Source of the DNA: a virus
Direction: 5' to 3' (one strand)
IMG/VR virus record: IMGVR_UViG_3300042691_055965
Coordinates: 62,001-126,000 of that record
DNA: 64,000 bases
Every line of letters begins with the position of its first letter. Position 1 is the first letter of the stretch. Made by a program: the position numbers and the translations under genes. Below, in pieces: positions 17,850 through 27,492 of this stretch. The notes below the pieces were generated by a model. It was given only the letters and a program-made list of their open reading frames with translations. It did not search any database and was not told where the DNA came from.

Positions 17850-18045
17850 TATCTATTCTTTTTTTGTATTCATCTAAAAGTTTATTGTAACTATTTTCAG
17901 TTGCGTCCAAATGGTGTGTAAGTTTCATTATTAAATCCTTTGTTTTGTTAAAATCTTCAATTAAAAAATCCATAACACCAATTATATCTTTATTTGATGC
18001 ATTTTTATAATCTTTCAATATTTCAAGTACGTCTTCTGATTTCAT
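17842..18045 (-). CDS. Small coiled-coil protein
   Basis: The 67-residue, helical, charged protein has heptad-like spacing in its second half. It overlaps the spike gene by 8 bases and starts 2 bases after the upstream gene's stop. That arrangement suggests a translationally coupled accessory or chaperone of baseplate assembly, but no motif is recognised. Confidence 0.6.
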   Translation of the reverse strand: MKSEDVLEILKDYKNASNKDIIGVMDFLIEDFNKTKDLIMKLTHHLDATENSYNKLLDEYKKRIDNA

Positions 18046-18047
18046 TA

Positions 18048-20000
18048 TTAATAAGATTTACCGACACCTTTAGTTGGTTTAGTTAATATTGGATAAGGAC
18101 CTGCAGTTCCAATTATATTTGGTATGTATACTTCAGTTTTTCCATTTTGTGCCTGTTCTTTATTCTGTCCTTTAATCATTCCAAACATAGCTTGATTCAT
18201 TCTATTTGGTGAACCATCACCATTATCTCCTGTTGGTAAACCTGCCCTTTGTAAATTTTCTATAACATTTGCAAAGGCTCTTGTATCTGAAACTCCACCA
18301 AGTAAATCGGCAGCAGCAAGTACAAACAGTGGTAAACCTAAATTAAGTTGACTAAGTCCTAAATTCAATAGTTTTAATATTTCATCAATAACACTTTTAC
18401 AACTTCTAAAATCTATAAATGCCTGAACAAGTTGTTGTAAAATATAAATAATTGTCGAATACATCTGAATTCTTTTATCTTTTGCTTCTTTTACGATATC
18501 AAGAATAAGACTTTCTACTAACAACTTAATCTCTCTTTTTATTATATTGAATATTTCTTCAATGAATATTGCAAAAATTCTTCTAGAAAAATTAACTATA
18601 AATTTTTTGAATACTTTTAAAAATTCTTCAAGATTAGAATAATTTAATTCAATGTTTGCCACTATAGATTTTAACATGACAATAAAACCCAACATTACTT
18701 TTGGTGAAAGAATTATTTTAACAAGTAACATTGGTAAACTTTTAATTAAATTCAATAATAAATTAGCGTTGATATCTACTGTTGGTGCGATAAGATTTTG
18801 CCAATTAGGATCATTTGCGGTATCATTTAATCCCTTAAATAGTTTTTTGATTTTGTTAGGTATTGTAACCTCTGTTATTATTTCTTCTAAAATATTGACA
18901 GTTGCTTGAGGGTTAACTGGTAATTGAACGTTACCACAATCCTCAAACTCAACCAAACCATTAACTGTAAGTTCAACATTATATTCAATTTGTCTTAATT
19001 CTTGATTTGTAACTTCAAAAAAATCATCATCTATAATGTCAAATTCAGGTAATTTTGCGGTTCCTGCAACATCTATTTTTTTTGTTGGATCGAAACAAAG
19101 TCCCATAATACGCATTATGATTTTAAAGAATTTTTCTAATTCTGTTAAATCTGCTTTTGATGTTTCAAGTCCAAAACTTAATGAACCTAAAAAATAATTT
19201 AATAAATTTGTTGCAATGTCTTCTATGTTAAATAACTGAATACTTTCAAAATAATCAAAAAGAAAATTAGTAATAGATATGTTTCCATTTGGTTGTGATG
19301 ATACTGTGACTTCATAAAAATCACCATATTGAACTACGTTATTTGCATCTGTGTATTGATCGACATATCTAATGTTAAACAATCCAGCACCAGATGAGCC
19401 AATATACCTACTACCATATTCTTGTACAAAGGATTGTGGTGATTGTAACCTTTTATATAGTTCTCTATTCATTGAATAAGGTAAAGTACCATTAGGTGTG
19501 TCTGCCTTTTCATAATAAAATTTGGCAAATTCACCATCAGGACCGTCTTTTAATATTTTGAATAAATCTATTTGACTTACTTTGATGTAAATAGGAATAT
19601 CTGCTTGAAAATTTTGTTCTTCTGAACACCCAATAGTAGATATTATTTCCTCTACAAGTATTTCTTGCATTCTATTTTTGGTGTTTTCACATGCTTCTAA
19701 AAATAAAACACTTAATGTTGAAAGCCCATTACCTGTTCCACCACCACTTGGAAGTATTTGTTTGTATATATCTAACAGTTCTTCTAACTGATTTTTTACT
19801 TGTGATTTAATTTCTTTGACTTTATTTTTTGCATCTTTTTTAAAGTCATTAATCTGTTTTACTGCATCTTGTTTTCGTTGATCTAAATTTTCTTTTGATG
19901 CTTGCCTTCTTTCTTGGGCTTCTTTTCTTTTCTGATCTCTTACAGTTTTATAAGAATCCACTTTGCTTTTGGCGTCATCATATTTTTTTCTTGTAGACAT
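18048..20000 (-). CDS. Large coiled-coil structural protein, probable baseplate/tail
   Basis: The 650-residue protein has a highly charged coiled coil (residues 1-75, KR/EQ-rich) and a Gly linker (PSGGGTGNG). A long alpha/beta body follows, with hydrophobic helices near residues 395-560. I know of no confident family. Its length, its position between the spike-like gene and the sigma factor, and its tight spacing suggest a baseplate or tail component. It is not a tape measure by length or repeats. Confidence 0.5.
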   Translation of the reverse strand: MSTRKKYDDAKSKVDSYKTVRDQKRKEAQERRQASKENLDQRKQDAVKQINDFKKDAKNKVKEIKSQVKNQLEELLDIYKQILPSGGGTGNGLSTLSVLFLEACENTKNRMQEILVEEIISTIGCSEEQNFQADIPIYIKVSQIDLFKILKDGPDGEFAKFYYEKADTPNGTLPYSMNRELYKRLQSPQSFVQEYGSRYIGSSGAGLFNIRYVDQYTDANNVVQYGDFYEVTVSSQPNGNISITNFLFDYFESIQLFNIEDIATNLLNYFLGSLSFGLETSKADLTELEKFFKIIMRIMGLCFDPTKKIDVAGTAKLPEFDIIDDDFFEVTNQELRQIEYNVELTVNGLVEFEDCGNVQLPVNPQATVNILEEIITEVTIPNKIKKLFKGLNDTANDPNWQNLIAPTVDINANLLLNLIKSLPMLLVKIILSPKVMLGFIVMLKSIVANIELNYSNLEEFLKVFKKFIVNFSRRIFAIFIEEIFNIIKREIKLLVESLILDIVKEAKDKRIQMYSTIIYILQQLVQAFIDFRSCKSVIDEILKLLNLGLSQLNLGLPLFVLAAADLLGGVSDTRAFANVIENLQRAGLPTGDNGDGSPNRMNQAMFGMIKGQNKEQAQNGKTEVYIPNIIGTAGPYPILTKPTKGVGKSY

Positions 20001-20002
20001 AA

Positions 20003-20374
20003 TTAATCTAAAGTATATTTTTGATCACTACTTTTATCGACATCTCTTTTGATTAAATTTTGAATTATGTCGTCATCAACATCATTTAAAGTGAAAGATT
20101 CATCTTTACTACTATTACTCTTTTCCCATATTGTGGATTGAAGTTTAGAAAGACTTAATTTTTTTTCTATTGTGTCGTTTATGATTTTTTGTTGTTCTTT
20201 GATAATTGGACCGATAACAGTCATATCTTCGGCATCTTTCAAAAGTGAAAGCATTTTGTTTTGAATTCTTAAAGCGGTTGCTCTTTGTTCAACTAGTTCA
20301 TTATAAATTTCTTGCATCAAACTTAACACAGAATCTTTGTTAAGTGTAATTTCTTTTTTTCTTGTCCTGTTCAT
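20003..20374 (-). CDS. Small helical protein of unknown function
   Basis: The 123-residue, predicted mostly helical protein has an acidic C-terminal tail. It starts 24 bases after the sigma-factor gene and ends 2 bases before the 650-residue structural gene, within the same strand run. A TATTTATT stretch overlaps its leader, but only 3 bases before the ATG. Confidence 0.55.
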   Translation of the reverse strand: MNRTRKKEITLNKDSVLSLMQEIYNELVEQRATALRIQNKMLSLLKDAEDMTVIGPIIKEQQKIINDTIEKKLSLSKLQSTIWEKSNSSKDESFTLNDVDDDIIQNLIKRDVDKSSDQKYTLD

Positions 20375-20398
20375 AATAATAAATATTTATTTTATCAT

Positions 20399-21145
20399 TT
20401 ATGAATTGTGAATTCTTTTGAGTGTGTCTAAATATAAAGTTTTGTATTTTTTTAAGTAAATTCTAATTTCTTTAGTGTTTAGATTAGTCATTTCTCTTAA
20501 CGATAACAATACAATGTTTTTGTTGAATTTATTATTATCATTACCAATGAAAATATTTCCATAATTGTCAAATAATTCAATAAGTGCGTGACCTAGTTTT
20601 AATTCATTTTCATTTTCTATTTTATTGTGAACGTAAAGTCTTAAGTCACTCAAAAATGTATCTATAACTTTTTCGGCATCAATTTTTTCAAATTCCAAAT
20701 AATAAATCATATCAGGACGATTTTCTAATGTTGATGAAATATCTTCATAAGAAATTTTTCTATTTGTGTCTTTCTGATCTTTTTGGATTTGCCCCATAAG
20801 ATAGTTTTTACAAATAGTACCAAAATAAGAATACGCCTTCTTATTTTTTGCCGGTTTAAATTTATCAATTTTTGTCATTAGAAAAGAATGTGTGTCTGAA
20901 TGATTATCTTCAAAATTCATATCTCTTCTATATAATTTGTATCTTCGGATAATTGACTCTATCATTTTGTTCAATGGTTCCCGAAGACACGTATTATAGA
21001 TAAATTCTTTTTCTTCACGAGAGTTAGATAAAAGGTAATCTTTAACTGCCTGCTCTTCACGAACGTCAAAGTAATTATTTTTTTTTACTTTATTCGTCTT
21101 TTTAAATTCTATACTGGTTGTTTCATTTTCACCTGAAATAAACAT
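20399..21145 (-). CDS. RNA polymerase sigma factor for late transcription, gp55-like
   Basis: The 248-residue protein has a core (about residues 65-145) resembling gp55 and sigma region 2: a helix with RRYKLYRRDMNFED, then KIDKFKPAKNKKAYSYFGTI and an NYLMGQIQKDQKD helix. An NLNTKEIRIYLKKYK segment near the end could be the DNA- or clamp-contacting tail. In T4, gp55 directs host RNA polymerase to late promoters (TATAAATA). Here its likely target is the TATTTATA box found before virion genes. Its start overlaps the stop of the glycosyltransferase gene at 21145. Confidence 0.75.
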   Translation of the reverse strand: MFISGENETTSIEFKKTNKVKKNNYFDVREEQAVKDYLLSNSREEKEFIYNTCLREPLNKMIESIIRRYKLYRRDMNFEDNHSDTHSFLMTKIDKFKPAKNKKAYSYFGTICKNYLMGQIQKDQKDTNRKISYEDISSTLENRPDMIYYLEFEKIDAEKVIDTFLSDLRLYVHNKIENENELKLGHALIELFDNYGNIFIGNDNNKFNKNIVLLSLREMTNLNTKEIRIYLKKYKTLYLDTLKRIHNS

Positions 21146-21954
21146 TAAACTTCTTGTGGTTCGAATTTTATGTTTCTATCGGTAGTGAAAAAGTATTCTT
21201 TTTTTGCCGTTTCTAACCAAAAACTAACTTCAGTGTCTGAAATTCTTTCGTCGCTAAATTTGTAATTCCAAAAAATAGAACCTTCCCTCATGTTCGTATG
21301 TTTATAACCGATTCTTGGAATTGTCATAATTTTTACCGAATTATATGTAAGTCTTAAAAGGAATTCATATACAAATGTAAGTTTAATAGATGGTTTAAAT
21401 CCCCCATTGTCTTCAAACACTGATTTTTTAATTACCATACCACTGGTTTGAAAATTTTGATAATTTAAAAGTAAATCATTTGTAAGATATCCCATTTCTG
21501 TATTAATACTCACTGCAAAAGTTGCTTCGTTTGTAAATCCAGCAAACACACCTTTATCATCAGTATCAACAACTAACGGTAAAAAAGTATCAACTTCAGG
21601 ATATGATTCTTCAAACCGTTTCACATTTTTAAACCAAATTGCAGAGTATTCATCATCAAATTCCAAAACAGACACCCACTTACTTGTAGCATTTTTTACA
21701 CCCAAATTAACTTGTGATGAAAAGTCAGTATCACCAGTATTTTCAATCTTGACAACATTTATGTTTTCAAAGTCAATAGAATCCAACTTATTTTTAAGTG
21801 TTTCGTCTTGTGAATGTACAATGATTAATTCATTAATTTTGACTGTTTGATTTTTAATTGATTGTATACTTCTTTCAAATAGACTATCAAAATCCCTTAC
21901 ATTTGAAGAACTAACTGGTAAAATTACTGATACATTAAATTTATTCATTTCCAT
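21145..21954 (-). CDS. Family 2-type glycosyltransferase
   Basis: The 269-residue protein has the GT-A start VSVILPVSSSNVRDFDSLFE, a LEFDDE segment near residue 120 that serves as the DxD-like metal site, and an SGMVIKKSVFEDNGGF segment typical of GT2 enzymes. It transfers a sugar from a nucleotide donor; substrates are not predictable. It overlaps the sigma-factor start by one base. Confidence 0.75.
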   Translation of the reverse strand: MEMNKFNVSVILPVSSSNVRDFDSLFERSIQSIKNQTVKINELIIVHSQDETLKNKLDSIDFENINVVKIENTGDTDFSSQVNLGVKNATSKWVSVLEFDDEYSAIWFKNVKRFEESYPEVDTFLPLVVDTDDKGVFAGFTNEATFAVSINTEMGYLTNDLLLNYQNFQTSGMVIKKSVFEDNGGFKPSIKLTFVYEFLLRLTYNSVKIMTIPRIGYKHTNMREGSIFWNYKFSDERISDTEVSFWLETAKKEYFFTTDRNIKFEPQEV

Positions 21955-21963
21955 AATATTTTT

Positions 21964-23022
21964 TTATTGTTCTACTTTTATTTTTTCTAATTGTTCAGAA
22001 AACGACTCTAATCTTTTTGTAAAATATGAATCAAACAAAGTCACAATATTTGATTCATAAGATTCTCTATTTTGAAATTCTTTTGCTGTGTTAGACATTT
22101 CTTCATATAAATTTTCAGAAATATTATCTTCGAGCCAATTTTGTGTAAAAGTTGAAAGAATGTCTACAATTTCATTAAACTGATAAGTCCATACTCCGTT
22201 ATTTTCTGTCATCCAATCAGGTTTCAATGATGGTATTTTACCAATTACTGGTGTACCTGAAAGCATTGATTCTAAAGGAAAAGTCCCAAAGGCTGATTCA
22301 TTGTCTACCCATACAGATACGAATGAATCTTTTAAAAAGTTTGCAAAATCTTTTTGTGTAATACCTCGCATGTCTCTAAATGTTATCCATCTAAATTGAG
22401 GATACTTTAAATAAAAGGTTTTAATAATTTTTGCTGTATCTCTTGGTTCTCTTGTATGAATTGCAATAATTGGTTTTGATGGTTTTTCTTTTTTAGTGAA
22501 TACTTCAGGAATATTAATAGATAATACATCAATACTTACATTTCTCATAATTTGATTGATATAATTTTTTTGGTATTCTGAAGTGGTAATACATTTCATA
22601 AAACCGTATTGACTCCAATTCACACCAGGTGGTAATGTTTCCAACATATAATCATACGATTGACATAGGACAATTTTTGCACATGGTAAATTTTTAATTT
22701 GTTCCATAACGTGCCCATAGATTTCAGGTATTATTACAAAATCTTCAGGTGCTATTGGTAAGTTTTGTCCTTCAATTACTTGGTGTGGTATTTCCATATA
22801 TTCTTCACCTAACCATTCAGAAACACCTTTATATTCACTTGTTTCGTGCATGATAATTGAGTTGTAACCATTTTTTCTTAACACAAGTGCCATGTCATAA
22901 ATGTGTCTGATACCCGCTCTTGGGTTACCTTTGGTATCTTGAACCAAAAAATAAATTCTTGATTGTTTGTTTTCAAGGTTTGATACCGATTGTTCAATTT
23001 TTTGAATTTTTTCTAATTCCAT
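21964..23022 (-). CDS. GT-B fold glycosyltransferase
   Basis: The 352-residue protein has an N-terminal Rossmann-like half (YFLVQDTKGNPRAGIRHIYD). The C-terminal donor-binding half contains ESAFGTFPLESMLSGTPVIG, the E-x7-E-like signature of GT4/GT1-family enzymes. A short coiled coil ends the protein. It is likely cytoplasmic and is part of the sugar operon. Confidence 0.75.
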   Translation of the reverse strand: MELEKIQKIEQSVSNLENKQSRIYFLVQDTKGNPRAGIRHIYDMALVLRKNGYNSIIMHETSEYKGVSEWLGEEYMEIPHQVIEGQNLPIAPEDFVIIPEIYGHVMEQIKNLPCAKIVLCQSYDYMLETLPPGVNWSQYGFMKCITTSEYQKNYINQIMRNVSIDVLSINIPEVFTKKEKPSKPIIAIHTREPRDTAKIIKTFYLKYPQFRWITFRDMRGITQKDFANFLKDSFVSVWVDNESAFGTFPLESMLSGTPVIGKIPSLKPDWMTENNGVWTYQFNEIVDILSTFTQNWLEDNISENLYEEMSNTAKEFQNRESYESNIVTLFDSYFTKRLESFSEQLEKIKVEQ

Positions 23023-23027
23023 TTTAT

Positions 23028-23312
23028 TTATAAATTTTTAATTATACGGTTTATTAATAGTGTATTAAATGCAAATTTGAATGGTATGGATAAGTCTTTA
23101 CCAGCATGTGCTCCAAGTCCTTCGTCAATGTCTTCCCTTTCTGTTAGAATAACATCAACCATACCTTTTAAAATTTCATACTTGGTAACACTTATTTGTT
23201 GTTCGGGTGTACCACTGAAATTTTCTTCTTTGTTTTGTGTTCCTTCAAAACTTACACGTTTTTCGATTTCGTCGATGTCTAAATAATAATTTTCTCCTAA
23301 AAATTTTAACAT
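23028..23312 (-). CDS. Small unknown protein
   Basis: The 94-residue protein has no recognised motif. It overlaps the HAD-like gene by 7 bases and precedes a glycosyltransferase by 5 bases, so it is probably cotranslated. Its N-terminus is acidic and its C-terminus is a hydrophobic helix. Confidence 0.6.
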   Translation of the reverse strand: MLKFLGENYYLDIDEIEKRVSFEGTQNKEENFSGTPEQQISVTKYEILKGMVDVILTEREDIDEGLGAHAGKDLSIPFKFAFNTLLINRIIKNL

Positions 23313-23959
23313 ACTGTCATTTTTTGTATTATTTCATCGAACCCTTTTAGAACATCTATTTCGTATTTAGTTTCGATATTTTTATTGTATTCTGTTTTGT
23401 ATTTTACTATTGTTTTACCTTCAGGTGTATTTGTAATATAATCAGGATTTGCCGTAAGTAAAATGTCTACCTCATCCCACATTGTTTGAATTGTTGATTT
23501 TGAATAAAATTTTATCTTTTCAATTAAACAACCAAACTTTGATAAGAAAAATAATGTTGCAGGTTTGGATTTACCAACCTCATCTGAAACAATCAAAATT
23601 TCATATTCATCCCTATATTTCAAATAAAATTCATTCAAGTCGTTAAAAGTAAAAGTTTCTGTAGAACCGGCATGTCCAAAAATTTGCATTGCAAAATCTT
23701 CATACATAAAACTATATAGTTCTTCTTCATTTTTAAATCTAAAATGATTTGTTAAATCTAATGATGTAACATCACTAATGATTTCATAGTTGAATACTTC
23801 TTGTTGTAATACCTGACTAGTGTTTCCTGATTCGTCAATTTCATATGATACAATGTCATCGTCAGTTTTTTCATCAATCATATGTTTTTCATATAATTGT
23901 TTAAATTTACCAATAGTATCACGTAAAACACCATTAACTTCAATTCCTATTTTCTTCAT
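23306..23959 (-). CDS. HAD-like hydrolase fold with degenerate catalytic motif
   Basis: The protein has about 217 residues from the ATG at 23959, chosen because it aligns the first strand (KKIGIEVNGVLRD) with the HAD motif I. The usual DxD is replaced by Glu and Asn there. The rest of the HAD pattern is visible: ILIVSDEVGKSKP (motifs II/III) and DEVDILLTANPD (motif IV). An in-frame GTG/ATG 24 bases upstream only extends into the PhoH gene. It may be an inactive or altered phosphatase. Confidence 0.6.
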   Translation of the reverse strand: MKKIGIEVNGVLRDTIGKFKQLYEKHMIDEKTDDDIVSYEIDESGNTSQVLQQEVFNYEIISDVTSLDLTNHFRFKNEEELYSFMYEDFAMQIFGHAGSTETFTFNDLNEFYLKYRDEYEILIVSDEVGKSKPATLFFLSKFGCLIEKIKFYSKSTIQTMWDEVDILLTANPDYITNTPEGKTIVKYKTEYNKNIETKYEIDVLKGFDEIIQKMTVC

Positions 23960-24677
23960 CGTATTTTTCAAGAATTTTTCCAATCAAAGGATTTCTAACG
24001 TTTTTAGCGTTTCTAAAATCATACACACCAATATCGTTTATATTATTAAATCTTTGAAGTGCGTCGTACAATCCCGATTGTTTTTTATCTTTATATCTAT
24101 CGGTTTGTTCCAAGTCACCAGATATAAAGAATTTACTATTATAACCGATTCTTGTCAATAGTAATTTCATTTGATTTGGTGTTGCGTTTTGTGCTTCTTC
24201 AAAAATCAAAATAGAATTGTCTATGTTCATACCACGCATGTATGCTAATGCAAAAACTTCTATAACTTCAGCATCTTTTAATTTTTCACGGGCATCTTTC
24301 CCAATAATTTTATTTAAAAGGTAGTAGGATGGAAAAATATATGGATCTAACTTTTCTTCTAAATTACCGGGTAATGAGCCTAATTTTTCTTCGGCTTCAA
24401 CCGCTGGACGTACAATAATAATTTTTTCATAACTATTCGAGGAATCCATAAGTAAATCAACCGCAGCTTTCATTGCTATGTAACTTTTACCTACACCTGC
24501 AGGTCCTGAACAAATTGTGATTTGATTTTCTTTGAGGATATTGTAGTAATCTTCTTGATTTGGTGATAAAAACTTATTTTTTTGTTTTTTCTTAATAACA
24601 GAATTTATGAAGTCTTTTCTTGAAAACGGTTTACCTTCAGGTTCTTCACTTTGAGTTTGTGGTTTTTTTCTTGTCAT
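23940..24677 (-). CDS. phoH: PhoH family ATPase
   Basis: The 245-residue protein has Walker A GPAGVGKS at residues 58-65 and Walker B ILIFEEAQN about 95 residues later. The PhoH-specific order NATPNQMKLLLTRIG then SGDLEQ follows. PhoH-like ATPases are common in large marine and T4-like phages, and their role in RNA or phosphate metabolism is unsettled. TATAAATA (the T4-style late box) occurs on the coding strand 14 bases upstream at 24692-24699, overlapping the end of the preceding gene. Confidence 0.9.
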   Translation of the reverse strand: MTRKKPQTQSEEPEGKPFSRKDFINSVIKKKQKNKFLSPNQEDYYNILKENQITICSGPAGVGKSYIAMKAAVDLLMDSSNSYEKIIIVRPAVEAEEKLGSLPGNLEEKLDPYIFPSYYLLNKIIGKDAREKLKDAEVIEVFALAYMRGMNIDNSILIFEEAQNATPNQMKLLLTRIGYNSKFFISGDLEQTDRYKDKKQSGLYDALQRFNNINDIGVYDFRNAKNVRNPLIGKILEKYDEENRN

Positions 24678-24690
24678 TATGAAATTTTTC

Positions 24691-25509
24691 TTATTTATAC
24701 AACTTTTGTGAAAAATTTTTCATTTCTTCAATTTGTTGTTTTAGATTTGGTACGTCTACAAATTTATCATAAATAGACGTAATACTTCTGTCACAAAAAT
24801 TTGTAGCTTCCACAGGAACCACCTTTAAGTTTAATCCGTATATTTCACTGATTAATTCTACCAAATCTTTTTTATTAACTGTGTTAGAATGAATATGTTT
24901 AATCCCATTCCAAAAAAGATTTTCGTCAATAATTTTTTTACAAATTTTTGCAAATTGTAAACACGTCATACCGTTCCAAAAATGATTAGTAAATCCGTTT
25001 ACCGTGTTGTTTTTTTCGGATTTAATCCACTCGACTAAAGATCTACCTTGATTTATTTCTTCACCAATAATTGATGTTCTTATTACGGTGCAATTATCGG
25101 GCTCACCCAGTGCTTTTGACATACCATACACATCGCTAACATCGTATTTATCGTTTTCGTTATATTTTCCTTTATTACCCGTATAAACACAATCCGTAGT
25201 AGGATGAATCATTTTAACACCCAACAATTTACAAACATTGGACAACATTCTTGGGAAAACAGAATTGACTAAAATTGCATTCAAATCTCCTAATTCGTCT
25301 ACCCTTGGTTTGATAGTTCCTGCACAATTAATTAAAATGTCATTTTCTTTTATGTCAATATTAATTAATTGACTTTTTAATTTATTTTCGTCAATTTTTG
25401 ATGCGTCAATTTCTTTCCTTCCAACATTAACTATTTCATAAAATTCAGATAAATATGTTGATACATAGTTACCTAACATTCCTGTATTTCCTATAATGTA
25501 AACTTTCAT
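24691..25509 (-). CDS. RmlD-like NAD(P)-dependent sugar reductase/epimerase
   Basis: The 272-residue protein is a short-chain dehydrogenase with a GxxGxxG nucleotide site at residues 7-13 (GNTGMLG) and catalytic YGMSKALGE (YxxxK). The closest familiar family is dTDP-4-dehydrorhamnose reductase. Its partner downstream of the cupin gene is an epimerase, so together they could make a deoxysugar nucleotide. The first enzymes of the pathway (RmlA/RmlB) are not seen here. Confidence 0.75.
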   Translation of the reverse strand: MKVYIIGNTGMLGNYVSTYLSEFYEIVNVGRKEIDASKIDENKLKSQLINIDIKENDILINCAGTIKPRVDELGDLNAILVNSVFPRMLSNVCKLLGVKMIHPTTDCVYTGNKGKYNENDKYDVSDVYGMSKALGEPDNCTVIRTSIIGEEINQGRSLVEWIKSEKNNTVNGFTNHFWNGMTCLQFAKICKKIIDENLFWNGIKHIHSNTVNKKDLVELISEIYGLNLKVVPVEATNFCDRSITSIYDKFVDVPNLKQQIEEMKNFSQKLYK

Positions 25510-25521
25510 AATTTTTATTTT

Positions 25522-25941
25522 TTATCTATAATTTTCTTCCCAGATATTCCATTTATTGTGTTCTTCTCTTATATCATCGTCTAAACTTTCAGACAATGTT
25601 GTCGTTGAAAAAAATAACAATTTAGTGTTTTCTTCTAATGATTTGAATCCGTTAAAATTACCTGGTGGGATAAAAAGTACTTTAGGTGATTTATCTGATA
25701 AAATGTATTTTGAAATTTCATTGGTTTCCATATTTACAACACCAATTAGTGCCGAACCCGATGCGACATAAACATATTTACCTTCTTTTTTATGTCCGTG
25801 CCAAGCCCTTATAAACCCTTTACTGTGGTTTTCTACGTGATAAAATCTTTTTACATTTTGGAAATTGAAGTCGTTAACAAAACGCACAGTACCTCTATCA
25901 TCAACAGAAATACCACCATTTATTAATTTTGTACCATTCAT
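25522..25941 (-). CDS. RmlC-like cupin sugar 3,5-epimerase family protein
   Basis: The 139-residue protein has a cupin core with FIRAWHGHKKEGKYVYVASG, the sugar-epimerase/isomerase signature in the RmlC/FdtA superfamily. The His pair is present. It overlaps the upstream epimerase gene by 4 bases. It could be an epimerase or a ketoisomerase. Confidence 0.7.
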   Translation of the reverse strand: MNGTKLINGGISVDDRGTVRFVNDFNFQNVKRFYHVENHSKGFIRAWHGHKKEGKYVYVASGSALIGVVNMETNEISKYILSDKSPKVLFIPPGNFNGFKSLEENTKLLFFSTTTLSESLDDDIREEHNKWNIWEENYR

Positions 25942-26897
25942 ACTAATTCATTTTTTTCTTTTTTATTTTTTAGATATGCCCCATTATGATATACTTTATC
26001 TTCTGGATTTGATACTCTATTTTCATTAAACATTTTTACCATTCTGATAACTTCGTCTTCTACGGTTACCTGTGGTTTATATTTAAAAACTTTTAATGAC
26101 TTTGAATTATCAACTTTATAATTTCTTGCATCTTGAAAACTAATTTCAGTGTAGTTTATTTTAGTTCCTGGAATCAATTTAGCTACCCTTTCACCTAGTT
26201 CTTTAATTATAACATTTTCTTTTGCTAAAACAAATATTCCTGAATATTTTTCTTTACAAGCTTCAGTAACATATTCGGCGATGTCTTTCACCGCTATTAT
26301 TGGTCTCCATTGTTCACCACCATTTATTGTTATTTCTTTTTCTTTAACTGCTTTCATTGTCAAAACATTTACAACTAAATCCATCCTTAAACGACTATAG
26401 GTGTCACCTAAACCAAATACGGTGCCCAATCTAAAAACAGTACCACCTTTTTGTAAAATGTATTTTTCTGCGGCTAATTTTGTCGAGGCATATGACGATA
26501 ATGGGTTTGTTTCACTTTCTTCATTTAACCATCCATTTTGTGCACCATAAACGGAACAAGTAGACATAAAAACTAAATGTTTGTTAGGTAAAACCACATC
26601 ACAAAAGTCTTTAATTGATTTGTAATTTATTTCTTCAGTAAGGTGTTGATCGACACTACATGCTGGATCACCAACAAGTGCAGACATTAAAACTATTATA
26701 TCAAAATTTTTGGATACGTTATATAGTTTTTCAGTATCCCTAATATCCCCATAAATAAAATTTATGTCTTTTAAGAACCTATTTTCGTACAATAAATTAT
26801 CAAAAACAGTTACTTCAAATCCGTCTCTAATTAGATAGTCACAAGTCAACCCACCAATATAACCTGCTCCTCCACATAACAATACTTTTTTTTTCAT
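25938..26897 (-). CDS. NAD-dependent nucleotide-sugar epimerase/dehydratase
   Basis: The 319-residue extended SDR enzyme has GGAGYIG at residues 9-15, a Ser-Thr catalytic area (MSTCSVYGA) and YASTKLAAE as the YxxxK. It resembles UDP-glucose/GDP-sugar epimerase families, with the exact substrate unknown. It overlaps the cupin gene by 4 bases and lies 12 bases after the methyltransferase. Confidence 0.8.
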   Translation of the reverse strand: MKKKVLLCGGAGYIGGLTCDYLIRDGFEVTVFDNLLYENRFLKDINFIYGDIRDTEKLYNVSKNFDIIVLMSALVGDPACSVDQHLTEEINYKSIKDFCDVVLPNKHLVFMSTCSVYGAQNGWLNEESETNPLSSYASTKLAAEKYILQKGGTVFRLGTVFGLGDTYSRLRMDLVVNVLTMKAVKEKEITINGGEQWRPIIAVKDIAEYVTEACKEKYSGIFVLAKENVIIKELGERVAKLIPGTKINYTEISFQDARNYKVDNSKSLKVFKYKPQVTVEDEVIRMVKMFNENRVSNPEDKVYHNGAYLKNKKEKNELV

Positions 26898-26909
26898 TTT
26901 TTTAAAATT

Positions 26910-27491
26910 TTATTCTATTATTTTACTATCTAAAGTTAAAACATATAGATAGTTAATGTTATTATTAACCTGCCGGAATTCATGGGTTTCCTGATGAACT
27001 ACATAAAAATATTTACTAATGATAGGTTCCCAATAATTCATATCTTCTATAATTGTATGTAATTCAACACCATTCTGTATATCATGATGATTTGCTATTG
27101 TTAAAATAACATTTTTAGATATTTGTGCAAAATTGTTTAAAACATTTTCAATAAATGACTTATCTAAGTGCTCTAAAACATCTAAACAAGTTAATAGTTC
27201 GTAACTATTCTTTTTAATTTTTTCAAAGTCTTTATCATTTGATAAATCCAAACTTATAAATTCGTAATCCAAATTATTAAATTTATTCAAATCTGTACAA
27301 GTTATTTGTATATCCGAAACTTCACTTGAAAGTAATTTTAAAAAAGTTCCAGTACCCGTGCTTATATCAATTATGGATTTTATGTTGTTTTTTTTAATAA
27401 AGTCAATCGAATATTTACCACTCACAGGGCTTCCCCCATACTCGTTATATTTTTGACTAAAAAGTTTACTATAGGTTTCTAAATAATCCAT
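26910..27491 (-). CDS. SAM-dependent methyltransferase (class I)
   Basis: The 193-residue protein has a glycine-rich SAM loop IDISTGTGTFLKLL near residue 37, a TDLN acidic strand and a CLDVLEHL motif IV. It is likely a sugar or lipid-carrier O/N-methyltransferase, given its neighbours. A 10-base direct repeat sits directly before its ATG. Confidence 0.75.
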   Translation of the reverse strand: MDYLETYSKLFSQKYNEYGGSPVSGKYSIDFIKKNNIKSIIDISTGTGTFLKLLSSEVSDIQITCTDLNKFNNLDYEFISLDLSNDKDFEKIKKNSYELLTCLDVLEHLDKSFIENVLNNFAQISKNVILTIANHHDIQNGVELHTIIEDMNYWEPIISKYFYVVHQETHEFRQVNNNINYLYVLTLDSKIIE

Positions 27492-27492
27492 G

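Noticed and set aside
20378-20385. Late-promoter box before the gene at 20003-20374
   Set aside because: The sequence is TATTTATT, only 3 bases before the ATG, so it does not fit the 11-14 base spacing seen elsewhere.
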